Below are positions 11,159 through 23,050 of a DNA stretch of 64,000 nt, in pieces. Made by a program: the position numbers and the translations under genes. Position 1 is the stretch's first letter, and each line of letters opens with the position of its first letter. Origin of the DNA: Paramecium tetraurelia (Eukaryota > Ciliophora > Oligohymenophorea > Peniculida > Parameciidae); NCBI RefSeq assembly GCF_000165425.1, contig NW_001799222.1, forward strand, positions 186,001-250,000, in the 5' to 3' direction. A model generated the notes under the pieces. The model did no database searches and was not told the origin of the DNA. It saw only the letters and a program-made list of their open reading frames with translations.

Positions 11159-12504
11159 ATGGGTGATCATTTTAAGAAAATTGACATACTAATAAGGAAA
11201 TAGCAATTCCAAAAGAGTTTAAGTAAGCTAGAGAAATTGTAAGTTGAATTGAACACTAAATTAAATAACCCCGAAGAATGCTCTGAAACTGAATTAGTAT
11301 TATGATTATTAATGAGATTCTTCAAAGCAATATTTATGAAAGATATGCCCAAATCTTTATTGATATCAACTAAGTTTATCGTGCTATGCAATATTTGATA
11401 AATATGATCAAAATAGAAAAAGAACTTTTCAAAACTCAAAACGATAAAGAAAGCATTCTTAGACTATGTAATTCTTATGCTAAAATTGGTAATAATTGAC
11501 AATACTTTAAGGAAGATGTTGCTTTTATTGTTGCTACTATGAGTAAACCTTCAAATACCTTGATTATGCATAATAATTGTTGATCAAGCATGGCTTAACT
11601 TAAACTGGAGTATATGCTATGACATTAACACAATTGGGGAATTATTACAGATTTATGTTCCAAGATGATTTAGCGGAATCGATGTTATATGAGAGTATCA
11701 AAATTAGAGAAGACCTATTTACAAGATAATCAATAGTACTATTTCCTTACATATTTTAGGAAGTTGCAGATTCTTTGCATGGATTATCGTAATTATTTTC
11801 AGATGAAGGAAAGATAGAAGAAGCCATGAAATCCATTTCAGAAGCCATTTCAATATGGACAGAAGTTCTAGGTTATCAACATATAAAAACTGCCAAGTCA
11901 ATCTATTTGAAAGGCAATCTGTACTTAAGAATGAAAAATAATCAAGAAAGTAGAATTATTGTAATTTATCTAGATTTATCTGCTGCTGAAAAACTTATTA
12001 CTGAAAGCTTAGAAATTAATCTCAAGATTATGGGAGAGTCATCTTAAGATATTGCTGATTGTTATCATTCATTAGGAAAAATTAAAGCTTATAATAAAAC
12101 TTCAAATGAATTTGAATAATATTTCAAAAAATCTCAAGAGATCCTAAAAACCTTGTATGGTCAAAGTCACGCAAGTATCGCAATTATTCTTAATAATTTT
12201 GGAAGATCTTATTTTGAAAGAAAATAATATGAAGAAGCAGTTAATTGTTTTGAAGAATCTATTAAAATCTACACATAGTTATGTGGCAATATGCATGGTA
12301 ATTTAGCAATTACCCTCAAAAATTGTGCAGATTGCCACAAAGAACTCGGTCGATACAAATAAGCTTATATTGACTATCAAAGATCATTAGAAATTTATTA
12401 GGTATTTATCTTTTATAACGAAGAAAATGTAAATAAACTCTTCATAGGCAAATTAAATATAAAATTTAATGTCCTAAATCTCAGATAAGTACTTAGAGGA
12501 TTGA
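11159..12504 (+). CDS. Kinesin-light-chain-like TPR protein, 410 aa
   Basis: Six exons join into 410 residues of repeated helical pairs of the TPR_12/kinesin-light-chain type. Units such as HASIAIILNNFGRSYFERK and NLAITLKNCADCHKELGRY are spaced about 42 residues. Introns are 11297-11316 (20 nt), 11489-11511, 11736-11759, 11950-11973 and 12402-12423. The fourth is 24 nt with no TGA, so its retention would not break the frame, but removal restores repeat spacing. The protein ends in a short polar helix. It is a scaffold; no motor or kinase domain is attached. The first 40 residues are coiled-coil-like. Confidence 0.86.
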
Positions 12505-13845
12505 TATATAAAACTCAAATTTATCAAAAATTATCAATATTTCACTCATATTTACATGTTCTTAGATTGACCAATTCTTTTTTCTCATTCTTTAAAGTGA
12601 AGCAGCAATTTAGTTATAAATAAATTTTTAAAATAGGTGATACTAATTTAATTCATATTCTATAGAAGGCGTTAAATTACAAGGCAATTAACTGTAAATT
12701 AGTCAAATTATTGATATATAATTTTCAAATATTTTTGGAAATGGAAGATCTTAAATTCACCTTGAATTAAATCAATATTAAGAAGAGATTATTCATTATG
12801 TAGTTTAAATATGTAAATTATTATATTGTTATTAGTTGATATTAAATATTATTTATTATATAATATGCAATAATAAAAATTATTAAAAATTTTTGATTAA
12901 AAATGAAAATAATATGAAATATCAGATATATCTTAGATAACTCTCCTGGTGGTATTTTCATAAATAGTTTAATATTTGTTACTTATTTTATATAACAATA
13001 TTGTCTCATTAAAATTAATGTAATGTATTATAAATTCTTTTCTGATTAATCTTTGTATTATATTGAAATTTATTATTATCAAATTCAATTGTAAGATTAT
13101 TATTTTAACCGCATCATATTCAACATTCTTGGAAATATTCGTTTTAAATTAGAAAAAAGAGTTGCCTTTTAAAAATCCATAAATGAACTTCGCCCATGTG
13201 ATTTTATATAAGTAATAATCAAAGTCTAGAACGGAATTAGAATAGGATGTGTTATTACTATGTTTAGAGGTTTTTATGTTAAGTATATAGGAAATATGAA
13301 TTAATAATAAATATATTCCTCTTGCTTAAACCATAAATCAATAATAATATGTATTTTTACTTCAATTTCAAGATCAACATTTTATAATAGTAATTAGTTT
13401 TAAAATAATGAAGAATCCATATATTTAGAAAATTAAGGTGAATAATTTAAGAAGTTGTTTCTGTTATAAATACAATGAAAAATATACCAAATATATCTCA
13501 AGAATCTCATTAAACACCTAAACAATGCATATTAATAAAATATACATAGTAATATTTGCTTAACAATAGAGAAATTAAAAAAAATTCTTTAATTTTAATA
13601 AGTACTATTTTAGTTTTTGAATAATGTATTATTTTAATTAGAAAATGTAAATGAAAACTAGGATTCTCTTATAATATTATCAAATCAACTAATGTGTGAT
13701 TAATTTATATTATAAAAATATAATAAAAAAATTTTTTAATATAAACAAAGAAAAGTAAGTATCAAAAATTGAAATGAAATTTTCTAGTAAACTTTGAAAT
13801 AAAAATTGATTAAATTTTTGATTATATATTATATATTGTGAAAAA
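12505..13845. other. Long AT-rich gap with a possible gene remnant
   Basis: About 1.3 kb without a convincing gene. The only notable frame is 13018-13299 (+): 93 codons without TGA, including the non-random string KKELPFKNPQMNFAHVILYK. It lacks upstream context and a recognised domain and may be a relic. Confidence 0.45.
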
Positions 13846-14040
13846 ATGGGACTTACTAAGTTCTATTATTTAACGGTAAGAGAATAAATAATTTTGTAAT
13901 TATAAACCAGAAGTAATTGTTATCACATAGATCATCAAAGCAAAAACGAATTATAAGCTTTAGACTCTTACAAGTACACCCAGAAAAGACGAATCTTTAA
14001 CGTCGATGTTGAGGAACTAAGAACAAAGGTTGCATATTGA
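13846..14040 (+). CDS. Possible small protein, 64 aa
   Basis: An intronless 64-residue frame from ATG 13846 to TGA 14038-14040. The second half is charged and looks coding (SYKYTQKRRIFNVDVEELR); the first half contains several TAA codons. It lies about 100 bp upstream of the Myb gene on the same strand. No family is recognised. Confidence 0.4.
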
Positions 14041-14137
14041 TAGATTGCTGTTTATTTTGTATAAAGTAAAGAGAAAATTCTAATGAAGATACGAATTATA
14101 TTATTTCGTCATATTTAATGTATAAAAGGTGATAAAG

Positions 14138-15529
14138 ATGGATGATATTTTTGATAATATATTTAAAAAAATTTCTGCCTATAGAATGAGTGTTGCATCT
14201 GACTCTAAATGCGAAAATGAACCCAATCAGACTTCAAGTGAGGTATATTAAATAACATAAATGTTGTTTTAGATAAAATTCCTTTGGACGCCAAAAGCAG
14301 AGGAAAAACTTAAAGAGCTTCACGTCTTGTAATAAGGTAACTGGAAATCCATAAGCTCAATACTAAATGGTCCTTCGCCGATTGAATGCATGCATAAATG
14401 GCAATAACTTCATCCAGATTAAGTATGTTGTTTATAATAAAGAAGACTCATTCAAGACAACTGTGGTCCCCTTAAGAGGATGAATAGTTGAAAGAATTAG
14501 TATAAAAATATGGAAAAAAATGGAGTAAGATCTGTACAGTAATGAATTGGAGAACAGGAAAACAAGTGAGAGAGCGTTATTTGAATTAGCTTTAAGGGAC
14601 TATAAATTAAGATAAATGGACAGAGGAGGAAGATAAACTGATTCTGAAATTATATAGGAAATTTGGAACTAAATGGAGTTATATTTCAAGTTTTTTAAAT
14701 GGAAGACCTGTAAATAAAATATGTCTATAAATATAGGAAAATATGGTAAAGAATAGGTTTTATGCCAATCTAAAGAGAAGATATCAATGTGATCTAGGGG
14801 ATTCTGACGATGATGATTTTGAAAGGGAATCTGCTATCTCCTCTGATGATGAGAGAATTATACTGTAAAAAAGGAGAAAATTACCTAAATCAACAAAGGA
14901 TGATCAAAAATAAAAAAAAATTTAAGTTAAGGATGCAAATCAAGAAAATCTTTAAAGGATGACGAGATCAAAACTGATTAAATAAAATGATGAAAATAGC
15001 TAAAAATTAGATGGCTCTAATGAGAATGAAAATAATTCTGGTATTCATTTTCAATATACATTAAGGATAGCAAAATGCTAACTCTCTAATCAATAACCAA
15101 ATCACTAATATTAAAAGAGAAAATTTATTAAAAATTGATCACAGTAACATTAATTCTTAATTTCTTCAACAACCTCTTCCTACTTAGACAGCAAATTAAG
15201 AGGCCCAAATATTCAATAATTCTCATATTTTCTAATAATATTCCAATATGGCACTATTGAATTAGTCGAATACAAAAATAGTGACGGATCAAAATTCACT
15301 TTTATATTTACAACAAAATAAATAATCATAATTGCCTTTTGCAATTAATCAATACCCAGGAATTCAAATGATAAACCCCATCTTAGGGTTTGTTTCTCCA
15401 TAACAATAATATGTATATTAGTTACCATGTCAATAAAATTACTTTGATTAGATTAACTATTTTCAAAAATGGAATGAATTCTCTTCATTATACAATAATT
15501 AGTTATTGTAAAGTGGCTTGTAACCATGA
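14138..15529 (+). CDS. Three-repeat Myb DNA-binding protein
   Basis: A 429-residue protein with three Myb/SANT repeats between residues 40 and 195. Tryptophan-spaced helices read FLWTPKAEEKLKELHV, WSPQEDEQLKELVQKYGKKW and WTEEEDKLILKLYRKFGTKW; the third helix ends NGRPENMVKNRFY. The R1R2R3 arrangement is that of animal c-Myb and plant 3R-Myb cell-cycle regulators. An acidic patch (DSDDDDFE) and a Gln/Asn-rich tail suggest an activation region. Introns are 14243-14272, 14423-14442, 14710-14736 and 15041-15065. The third is 27 nt without a TGA and splits the last recognition helix; removing it restores the classical motif. Confidence 0.93.
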
Positions 15530-15597
15530 GATTACTAATAAGAATGTAAACAAATTATATATGTAATCGCATTATCTATAAGACATATAATATATAA

Positions 15598-15963
15598 TCA
15601 AATTTTCTTAATTGCCAAATTAAAATTACTCTATTTTATTTCCAGTTTTAATTTGTTTCTTAAATAGTGTCTAAGACTTTTGCTAGTAGAGTCATCATCC
15701 TCAAAATCGGATAAACCTTCTAAACTAACTCTTTTGTTATTAATGAATTATAAAACTTATTCATATAGTTCCTGATAGCTCTCTACAACTATTAAATTCT
15801 TTATCGACTAGTCGTTTTGAATTATTAAGTCTTTTATAAAAATTATAAAAATACCTTTTAAATGTTCCTTCTCTGTTTAAGTAATTAATTCTTCCTTCAA
15901 TAACTGTTGCAAAAGGAAAAAGACTTTTGCATATGGAGAATCAAATTACCCGTATTTTGCCAT
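15598..15963 (-). CDS. Hypothetical protein, 121 aa
   Basis: An intronless 122-codon frame, convergent with the Myb gene and ending about 70 bp from its stop. The protein is helical and acidic in the middle (SDFEDDDSTSKS), with a hydrophobic stretch near residue 40 (IFIIFIKDLII). That stretch may be a helix core rather than a membrane span. I do not recognise it. Confidence 0.65.
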
Positions 15964-16871
15964 TAAATATAAATATTATTATGTTATTTTTTAATCAAAG
16001 CAGCATTAAATATTATTTGTATCCAATAATTATTTTTAAGTTTTTTAACAAAATGAATACGAAAAACATATCATTCATCCAATAGATGATAGTAATTTAG
16101 ATATAATGCATTGATATTCATATATGAGGAAATTTTTAAATTTTCAATTAACTGAAAAAGATGACTTTTAAATTAAATTATTAATTAAATTTAGTGGAAA
16201 TAATTGTAATTAAAATGAAGCAAATAAACAGAACCATAATTAAATTGAGATTATTAAATTTAACCAAAGTAAGAGAAATGTAAATAAGCAAAATATAACA
16301 CTAATTTGATTTCCCTATAATTTCAATCTCTACACTTGTACTACCAAAAGTCATCTATTTACTTGGATGTAGACACCATACAGAGCATTAACTTAGAAAT
16401 TAAAGTTTAATGTATTATATATCATATAATATTGGTCATAATACAATTGTGTCTCATTATAAGATACCTTTGAACTGATGAAAATATCAGATTTAATATA
16501 CTTTTAGGTTGAAGGATGTTTTTTAATGCAAATATTATTCACCCATTTAAGTCATAGAATGAGAAAAATAAATAGAAATATTTATTAATAATAATTAAGA
16601 TTTTAATATTTTATTGTTCATGCCTGCATTGTTTGAGTGAAGGTTTATATAATTCAGCTCGTCTCTATCAATCATTTTTCTATTACAATATTATACAATA
16701 TTTGAGATCATAAAATTAGTTTGATAATAAAGAAGTCCTATTAAGGTAATTGATAGAATATAATCGTTTAGAGGGTATAATCCAAAAGGAAAAATTTTTT
16801 AATGACTAAGGTAACTTGGAAGTTAATACTTATTGAAATTTAGTTTATTAAATTAATGATTGATAATAAAT
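15964..16871. other. Gene-poor spacer with one weak frame
   Basis: About 900 bp upstream of the ADCK1-like gene. The only sustained frame is 16215-16478 (+), 87 residues without TGA, no domain and no clear codon bias. Given how rare TGA is in AT-rich DNA, it may be chance. Nothing else was seen. Confidence 0.4.
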
Positions 16872-18430
16872 ATGTTAAGAAAGGCTATTTTGTTAGGAGC
16901 ATTTACTACTGGATGCACATTCTTTATGCCCCCGCAACAAAAGAAGGATCTTCAAGGATTTACAGCAGGCTTCATCAATTCCTTCTCTGCAATCAAAACA
17001 TGTACAATGACATCTTGATTTAGTAATCGAATCTCTTTATGACTATCAAGTAGAGTTAACCAAATTTGAGTACAATACTGAGGAATATCATCAATAAAGA
17101 TCTATTGTAAGGATATGTATTCTTATTTGTAGATTCATCAAAGAGTTGCTGATAGGATTTTGAGATTAAGCATTGAGAACAAAGGGGTTTATTTAAAAGC
17201 AGGCCAATATATTGGGAATTTGGAGAGAGTTATGCCAAGGTAATTTATAGTTAAACTTAAGGGAATTTACATAAACACTAAGAGTTTTATAAGATCAAGG
17301 ACCTCAGGTGTCTTTTGAAGATGTCAAAATTGTGTTAGAATATGAATTGCAGAAACCAATTTAAGAAATATTTACAACATTTTCTCATAAAGCCATTGCA
17401 GCTGCTTCATTAGCTTAAGTTCATTAGGCAACTTATAATGGAAAAGAGGTTGCTGTAAAAGTACAATTTCCCTAGTTACGAGTTTAATATAGGTATGATT
17501 TAATGATAATACACAATATTGCTAAATTGTGTGATTTTGTTGTGTCAAATACTGGTACAAGTGAATTACATTTTTCTGATTTATTTTCTACATTTCGAAA
17601 GGCTTTGGAGAAAGAACTTGACTTTACTTTGGAGGTTTAAAATGCTGAAATAACTAGAACCAATTTCAAAAATAATACTAGAATTTACATTCCTCAATTT
17701 TATGAATTTTCTTAAAGAGTTATTATAATGGAATTCATTGATGGTGTAAAAATTAATGATGTAAATAAATTAAAAAATCCAAGGGAATGTGCTAATATTT
17801 TAATTGATATGTTTGGATAAATGATATTTAAATATGGTCACGTTCATTGTGATGCACATCCAGGGAATATATTGATCAGAGAACAAAATGGAAAATAATA
17901 ATTGGTATTATTGGATCATGGATTTTACACAGATATTGATCAAGAGATGTTATAAAACTTTAGATGTTTATGGAATAATATTGCTAAATTCAATTATAAA
18001 GAAGTGGAAAAATACGCAACGAAATTGGGCATCAAAAAGGAACATATCGAATTTTTACCATTAATTTTCTTTTATAGAACCATATCATCAAAAAAGAAGT
18101 TGGGGGATGCTTTCAGTGTTGAGGAGAGACAATATTTAAGAAATAAAGATCTAGTAACTTTGGAAAATATAAATGCCTTATTGAGATCGATGCCCCCTGA
18201 GATCATGTTTATAATTAGAGCAGCCAATTTAGTAGGAATTCATAATGCTTTACTTGGAGGTATTTCATATAAGGTATATTAACTAAGGTACTACAAGAGA
18301 CAGACTTTTAAAATTCACAGAATATTCTGTTAAAAATTCAGAAAAGAGTGTTTGGAAATAAAAGTTTGAGTGGATAAAACTAAAGATAGCTCTATTTTTA
18401 TTTGAATTTTTTGGTTTAACACATAAATGA
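16872..18430 (+). CDS. ADCK1-like ABC1/UbiB-family atypical kinase
   Basis: Five exons (introns 17002-17023, 17107-17132, 17240-17261, 18260-18287) give 486 residues. Family hallmarks are present: the KxGQ element LKAGQYIGNL near 95, the alanine-rich loop AAASLAQVHQA near 155 in place of a glycine loop, VAVKVQFP, ELDFTLEVQNA, the catalytic HCDAHPGN near 302, and LLDHGFY for DFG. The LDHG variant and the spacing match ADCK1. Members act in mitochondrial lipid/quinone homeostasis. An N-terminal hydrophobic stretch (AILLGAFTTGCTFFM) could be a targeting or membrane segment. The next gene downstream, PPOX, is also mitochondrial. Confidence 0.93.
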
Positions 18431-18692
18431 GTATTTTATAATGTAAATTATATCTATTTTATGAATAATCTATCATTTGAGCTAAAAGTTGGTAATCACT
18501 ATTTTACTGATTCAAAATAATTTCAGTATTATTATAAATAACTTTAATATTATTTTAATATAGTAGACTTAATAGAAATGATATGATAAAGTTATCAAAA
18601 GAATGTATTTGAGGTAGATGTGAATGTGTGAAAAAGATATTAATCTATATCCTTTCTTAAAATAATAAATAAATTTATTTAATATATTGAAT

Positions 18693-20130
18693 ATGTCTCA
18701 CAAATTTGTAATTGTTGGTGCTGGTCTTTCTGGATTGAGCAATGCATTTTTCATTAAGCATTTTTTCCCAAAGGCTTAAATAACTTTAGTAGAGTAATCT
18801 AATCGTGTCGGTGGGATGATCATTTCAAATAATAGAAATGGATTTATTTGTGAGGAAGGTCCAAGATCAATAAGAATGGGAAAGTACAATAGACCACTAT
18901 ATCATATTCTAAATAAGATCGGACTTTATAAAGAATGTAAAATAAGTAATCAAATCAATAGTTGTGCCCAGTATTCAGTAGCCATATAGTTATATATATT
19001 GGAATGGGAAATTAAATGCTGTTCCTCTGCAAATGAATTTAGAAACAATATCCTAATTTGTATAGGATAATGGAAGTGGGGATGTCTTTAAACTAATAAA
19101 AGCATATCCGAAGATGTTGTTTAAGAAACTAGATACGGACAATTTGGGAGATTACTTGGAGTTGGTATTGGGAAGGGATTTGACTGAAAAATATGCTGAG
19201 TCCGTATTTTACGGGATCTATGGGGAATCAGTGTATAATTTATCGAAGGCTTTGTGTTACTAGAAGAGTCATATGAAAGGATATGATGAATAGCAAATAA
19301 GCAAGGATTTGAGTTTCGATAAGGACTTTGAATAGGCGAGGGATTAGAAATTGAAAGGAGGTAACAATGATGATTATGCATAGCAAATAGTTATAGATTC
19401 AAAGAAGGTGTAGAGTCTCTACCAAAGAGGATGCATGCTTATTTATAAGAGACATATGAATCGGATTATAAGGTGAAGTTGAATTCGAAGGCTAAGTGTA
19501 TTGATCTGTCAAGAAAGGAATTGGTAGTTGAGAGTAGGGAGGAATAGGAGGAGTAAAGATTAAATTATGATTATTTGATATTGAATGCTCCTACTCATCA
19601 GTTATCTCAGATAATGATTAATTCTAATTTGAATAAGGTTGGGGAGATGTTCAGAGGAGTTAAGTGCAATACATTGGTGACTAGAAATATATGTTGGGAT
19701 CAAAAGATATTGCCTAAGGAAGTATGAAATAGATAGTAATATTAAGTTTAAAGGCTTCGGATATTTAATAAATCCAAAGTAGTAGTAGGTGATTTTGGGG
19801 ATGGTGGCAGATTCACTTTCCTTTCCTTCGTAATATCCTGAGAATGCTACCAATTTATCTGTTATGTCAATATATGATGTGAATGATCATGTGATTTTGA
19901 GTGAGTTGAGTAAACATTTGGGAGTGAAGATTCCTGATCCAAAAGAGATAGTCACTAAAAGTTGGTCAAAAGCATTTACTCAATTTTCACCTGGACATTA
20001 GGAGGAAATGAAGAAGATAGAGTCAGAATTGAATGCAAAAAGTATAATAATAGGAGCCAACAATTACACACTGGCTATCCCAGAATTGGTGTACTTGTCC
20101 TATAGTAAGGTGAAACAATTATATTTGTGA
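18693..20130 (+). CDS. Protoporphyrinogen oxidase
   Basis: A 456-residue FAD enzyme of the PPOX (HemY/HemG) type. The dinucleotide-binding motif is at the extreme N-terminus (VIVGAGLSGLSNAF), followed by the acid that binds ribose (LVEQSNRVGGM) and CEEGPRSIR. Later blocks are YGIYGESVYNLS, FKEGVESLPKRM and LNAPTHQLS. It oxidises protoporphyrinogen IX to protoporphyrin IX, the penultimate heme step, on the mitochondrial inner membrane. Introns are 18971-18989 (19 nt, among the shortest here), 19361-19383 and 19722-19746. The C-terminal GGTxxP-like region is poorly conserved. The N-terminus starts directly with the FAD motif, so no separate presequence is visible. Confidence 0.9.
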
Positions 20131-20173
20131 ATAATAATTTTCAGTTAGTGCTTTTAAATTTAAAATATAAAAC

Positions 20174-21643
20174 ATGGATTATGAAACTCTCTTTGCCGTT
20201 CTGCCCAAAGAACCAAAAAAATGGTCAAGGGAAGATGTATCGTAATGGCTCAACTTTGTTGGTTTACAGTCACTGTAAAGCACTTTCAGTATGTATTTAT
20301 TTATAAGAGTAGTAAATAATTCAATTGATGGATCATGTTTAGAATTAATAGAAGAAAATGACTTAATTGATGATCTCGGAATCAATAGTAAGATAGTTAG
20401 AAAAAAGTTAATGCATTGTAAATGTAATTTTAAAGAAAGGGTTGAAAAATGGATTAAAGGAGTACACTTAACATATTAAATCAGTAATGGTTGACGATAA
20501 GCGATGCGATAAGATGGAATAAGAAAACACTTCTCTTGAAAATACAGAATCAGCACAAGCATAATATGGATAAATTAATATATCACATGACATGATGACT
20601 AATTACATTAAGAATAATGAAATGTTATCTCAATAGTTCTAACAGCCATTATGCGAAATGTAATCGCTATACACTATAATCTAGTGAAAACAGGCCCTAG
20701 TTTTTAAAGAAATAATAAACCGGCATTTAATTAGAATAGGAAGTTGAAAACTTTGCACCTAAAATATCAAATGAACTCATTATTCAACCAACTGAAGGAC
20801 CTCAGACTAATTTTTATTGTATAAAGGAATCAGGTGGTAAGATAGGCAGACACTCTAGCAATTAGATATTAATATTGGAAGAAAGCATTAGTAGATTTCA
20901 TGCCGAAATAGTCTTTTAAGATGAAGATGTAATTTGAGTGTTTTATGAAATAGTTTTTCATTAAAGACATTGGATCAACTACTGGCACTTTCATCAAAGT
21001 AGAAAGCAAGTTAGAATTAGAAATTGGAATGGTTATAGAATTGGGCAGCAATTAATTTGAGATTTAGTAGTTGACTTCTAATAATCAAACAGTAGAAGTA
21101 AAGCTATCTTTATCTATTTATAGGTTGTCATGCTTATTATTGAAGGACTTAATTCCTCAGAAAAGCATATCATAGCTTTGAACCCCTAAAAGTGCGTTAC
21201 GACTGTAGGCAGAAAGCAAACTGCAGATCTCACTTTCAGCGAAGATCATCATCTCTCAAATATTCATGCCAAGATCTGCCTTATTGAAGGACGTGTGTAT
21301 CTGGAAGATATGGGATCAACTAACGGGTATACTTATTAAATGTTATGGTAGTTCCTGGTTGAGATTGTCTAAAGAAGGACTGTTCTCATAGTTATATCCA
21401 TTACAAAATCAAACGGCTTTCAAAATTGGAACCACTTCTACATATTTATGTAAAAGAACTACTTAGTTGATTACCGACAAGAATAACGAGAATAGTTGTA
21501 TAATTTGTATAGAAAATGACCGAGATGCTCTATACATGCCCTGCAAACATAATACTGCTTGTCTAAAATGCAGCAAGAATTTAAAAGACTGTCCAATTTG
21601 CAGAACCAAAATCCAAGATGTTATCAGAATCTACAAAAACTGA
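20174..21643 (+). CDS. SAM-FHA-FHA-RING protein, probable E3 ubiquitin ligase
   Basis: Seven exons (introns 20289-20312, 20418-20439, 20660-20684, 20929-20953, 21098-21123, 21327-21351) give 440 residues. Residues 12-85 form a SAM domain (WSREDVSQWLNFVGL ... LMHWLKNGLKEY). Two FHA domains follow: GGKIGRHSS with IKDIGSTTGTF near 197-225, and TTVGRKQ with DMGSTNGS near 303-335. A C3HC4 RING with C-x2-C-x11-C-x-H-x3-C-x2-C-x6-C-x2-C ends the protein (391-425). FHA domains read phosphothreonine, SAM oligomerises, and RING recruits E2. CHFR and RNF8 pair one FHA with a RING; SAM plus two FHAs is not an arrangement I recognise. All domains become continuous only when every intron is removed. Confidence 0.94.
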
Positions 21644-21687
21644 TATTCTTATTAGATATATATATAAATTATATATTATTTAAGTTA

Positions 21688-22950
21688 ATGGGATCTATTT
21701 GTGCAAAGGATAAAACAAACAAAATTGTCATCAAAAGCTATGCAAAACCTGGAAATACACCAACTCCTAATGTTCCACCAAAAACCATGAATACATACAA
21801 ATATGTTGGTGAAGAGTTTCAATAAGAAATTGAAAAAAATGATCCATCTTATTCTCAGAAACAATAAAAGTGGAATCAATACTACTAGAGGAAATATGAC
21901 CTATTGAATGATGTGAATTATAGTGCTTTATTAAAAAGATCACCATCGATTGAGTAATTATAATAACAGACTAATGAAGATGATCAATGCAAAGAGCCGA
22001 AATTAAATTCTAACAAGCAGTTTTCAAAGAAATTAATATTGTAGCTAGCATAACAACTTGGTGGCCCTTTCAAATTGACAAATCAAGATATTATAGATGC
22101 TTATCTTCTAAAAGAAATCAATAACGAAGATTTTAAAAACATTCTTATGGATGGAGCTATTTCCAAATACAGATGGAATTTTTGGATGGCTCAAGTTTAT
22201 AGGAACTAAGATTATGATCCTCTTCTTTATTAAAAATTGAAAAATGAAACTCCATCTCAGAAAGTCCTCGAAGATATAACCAAGGATGTCAATAGAACTT
22301 TTCCTTCTCATGATCACTTCAAAGACAACAATTAAGGTTAGCAATAATTATTATCTGTTCTCAAAGCCCTTTCCATTCTCAATGAGGATATTGGATATGT
22401 ATAAGGAATGAATTATATTGTTGGCTTCTCTTTAATTGTCAGCGGAGGTAAAGAGGAGGAAGTCTTTTGGCTTATCCATTTCATTAATACCAATCCTCTC
22501 TTCTTCTGGTGGGAAATATATAGAGTCAACTTTAATTACACCAAAGCTTTGTGTCAAGTCTTCTTAAAAAATTTTTATGAATAACTCCCAGGTCTTTATC
22601 AGCATTTCTAAGATGAAGGAATAAGTGAGTAGTAATACATTTGGCAATGGATTTTAACCTAGTTTTTATATACATTCCCCATCGATAACGTGATTTTCTT
22701 TTGGGATTTCATATTGGCAACCGACATCTTTTCAATCATTAGAATTAGTATAGCTTTTCTTAAGGAATATGGATTTGATTTAGTCAACAAAGACATTGGT
22801 GAAATTTCGGAATATTTTACTGGGTTCATTAAAGATCAATTACAGATAGACATTCCACAAATAATCGAAGCTGCAAAAAAGATAGATGTAAATATGACTG
22901 ATGACTAAAAACAATTCTTTAAAAATTATAAACCTCAATCATCTACTTGA
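21688..22950 (+). CDS. TBC-domain Rab GTPase-activating protein
   Basis: An intronless 420-residue protein. The TBC domain spans roughly residues 150-370 and keeps both catalytic fingers: the arginine finger IxxDxxR as ITKDVNRTFP near 197, and the glutamine finger YxQ as YVQGMNYIVG near 236. It should stimulate GTP hydrolysis on a Rab protein. It starts MGSIC, with Gly2 and Cys5, a good N-myristoylation/palmitoylation site that would anchor it to membrane. The 140 residues before the domain are polar and probably disordered. The gene starts 44 bp after the SAM-FHA-RING stop on the same strand. Confidence 0.93.
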
Positions 22951-23050
22951 TATTACTAAATTTCGATTTTATATGTAAATAAATTTTATAGAAATATTAA
23001 TTTAATATGCTACATTATTTGTAATATTGAAGTGCTGTTCTTTAATTAAA

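Noticed and set aside
12505-13845. Search for transposon ends, long terminal or inverted repeats in the gene-poor gap
   Set aside because: Only simple AT-rich sequence was seen; no repeated ends or transposase-like frame.
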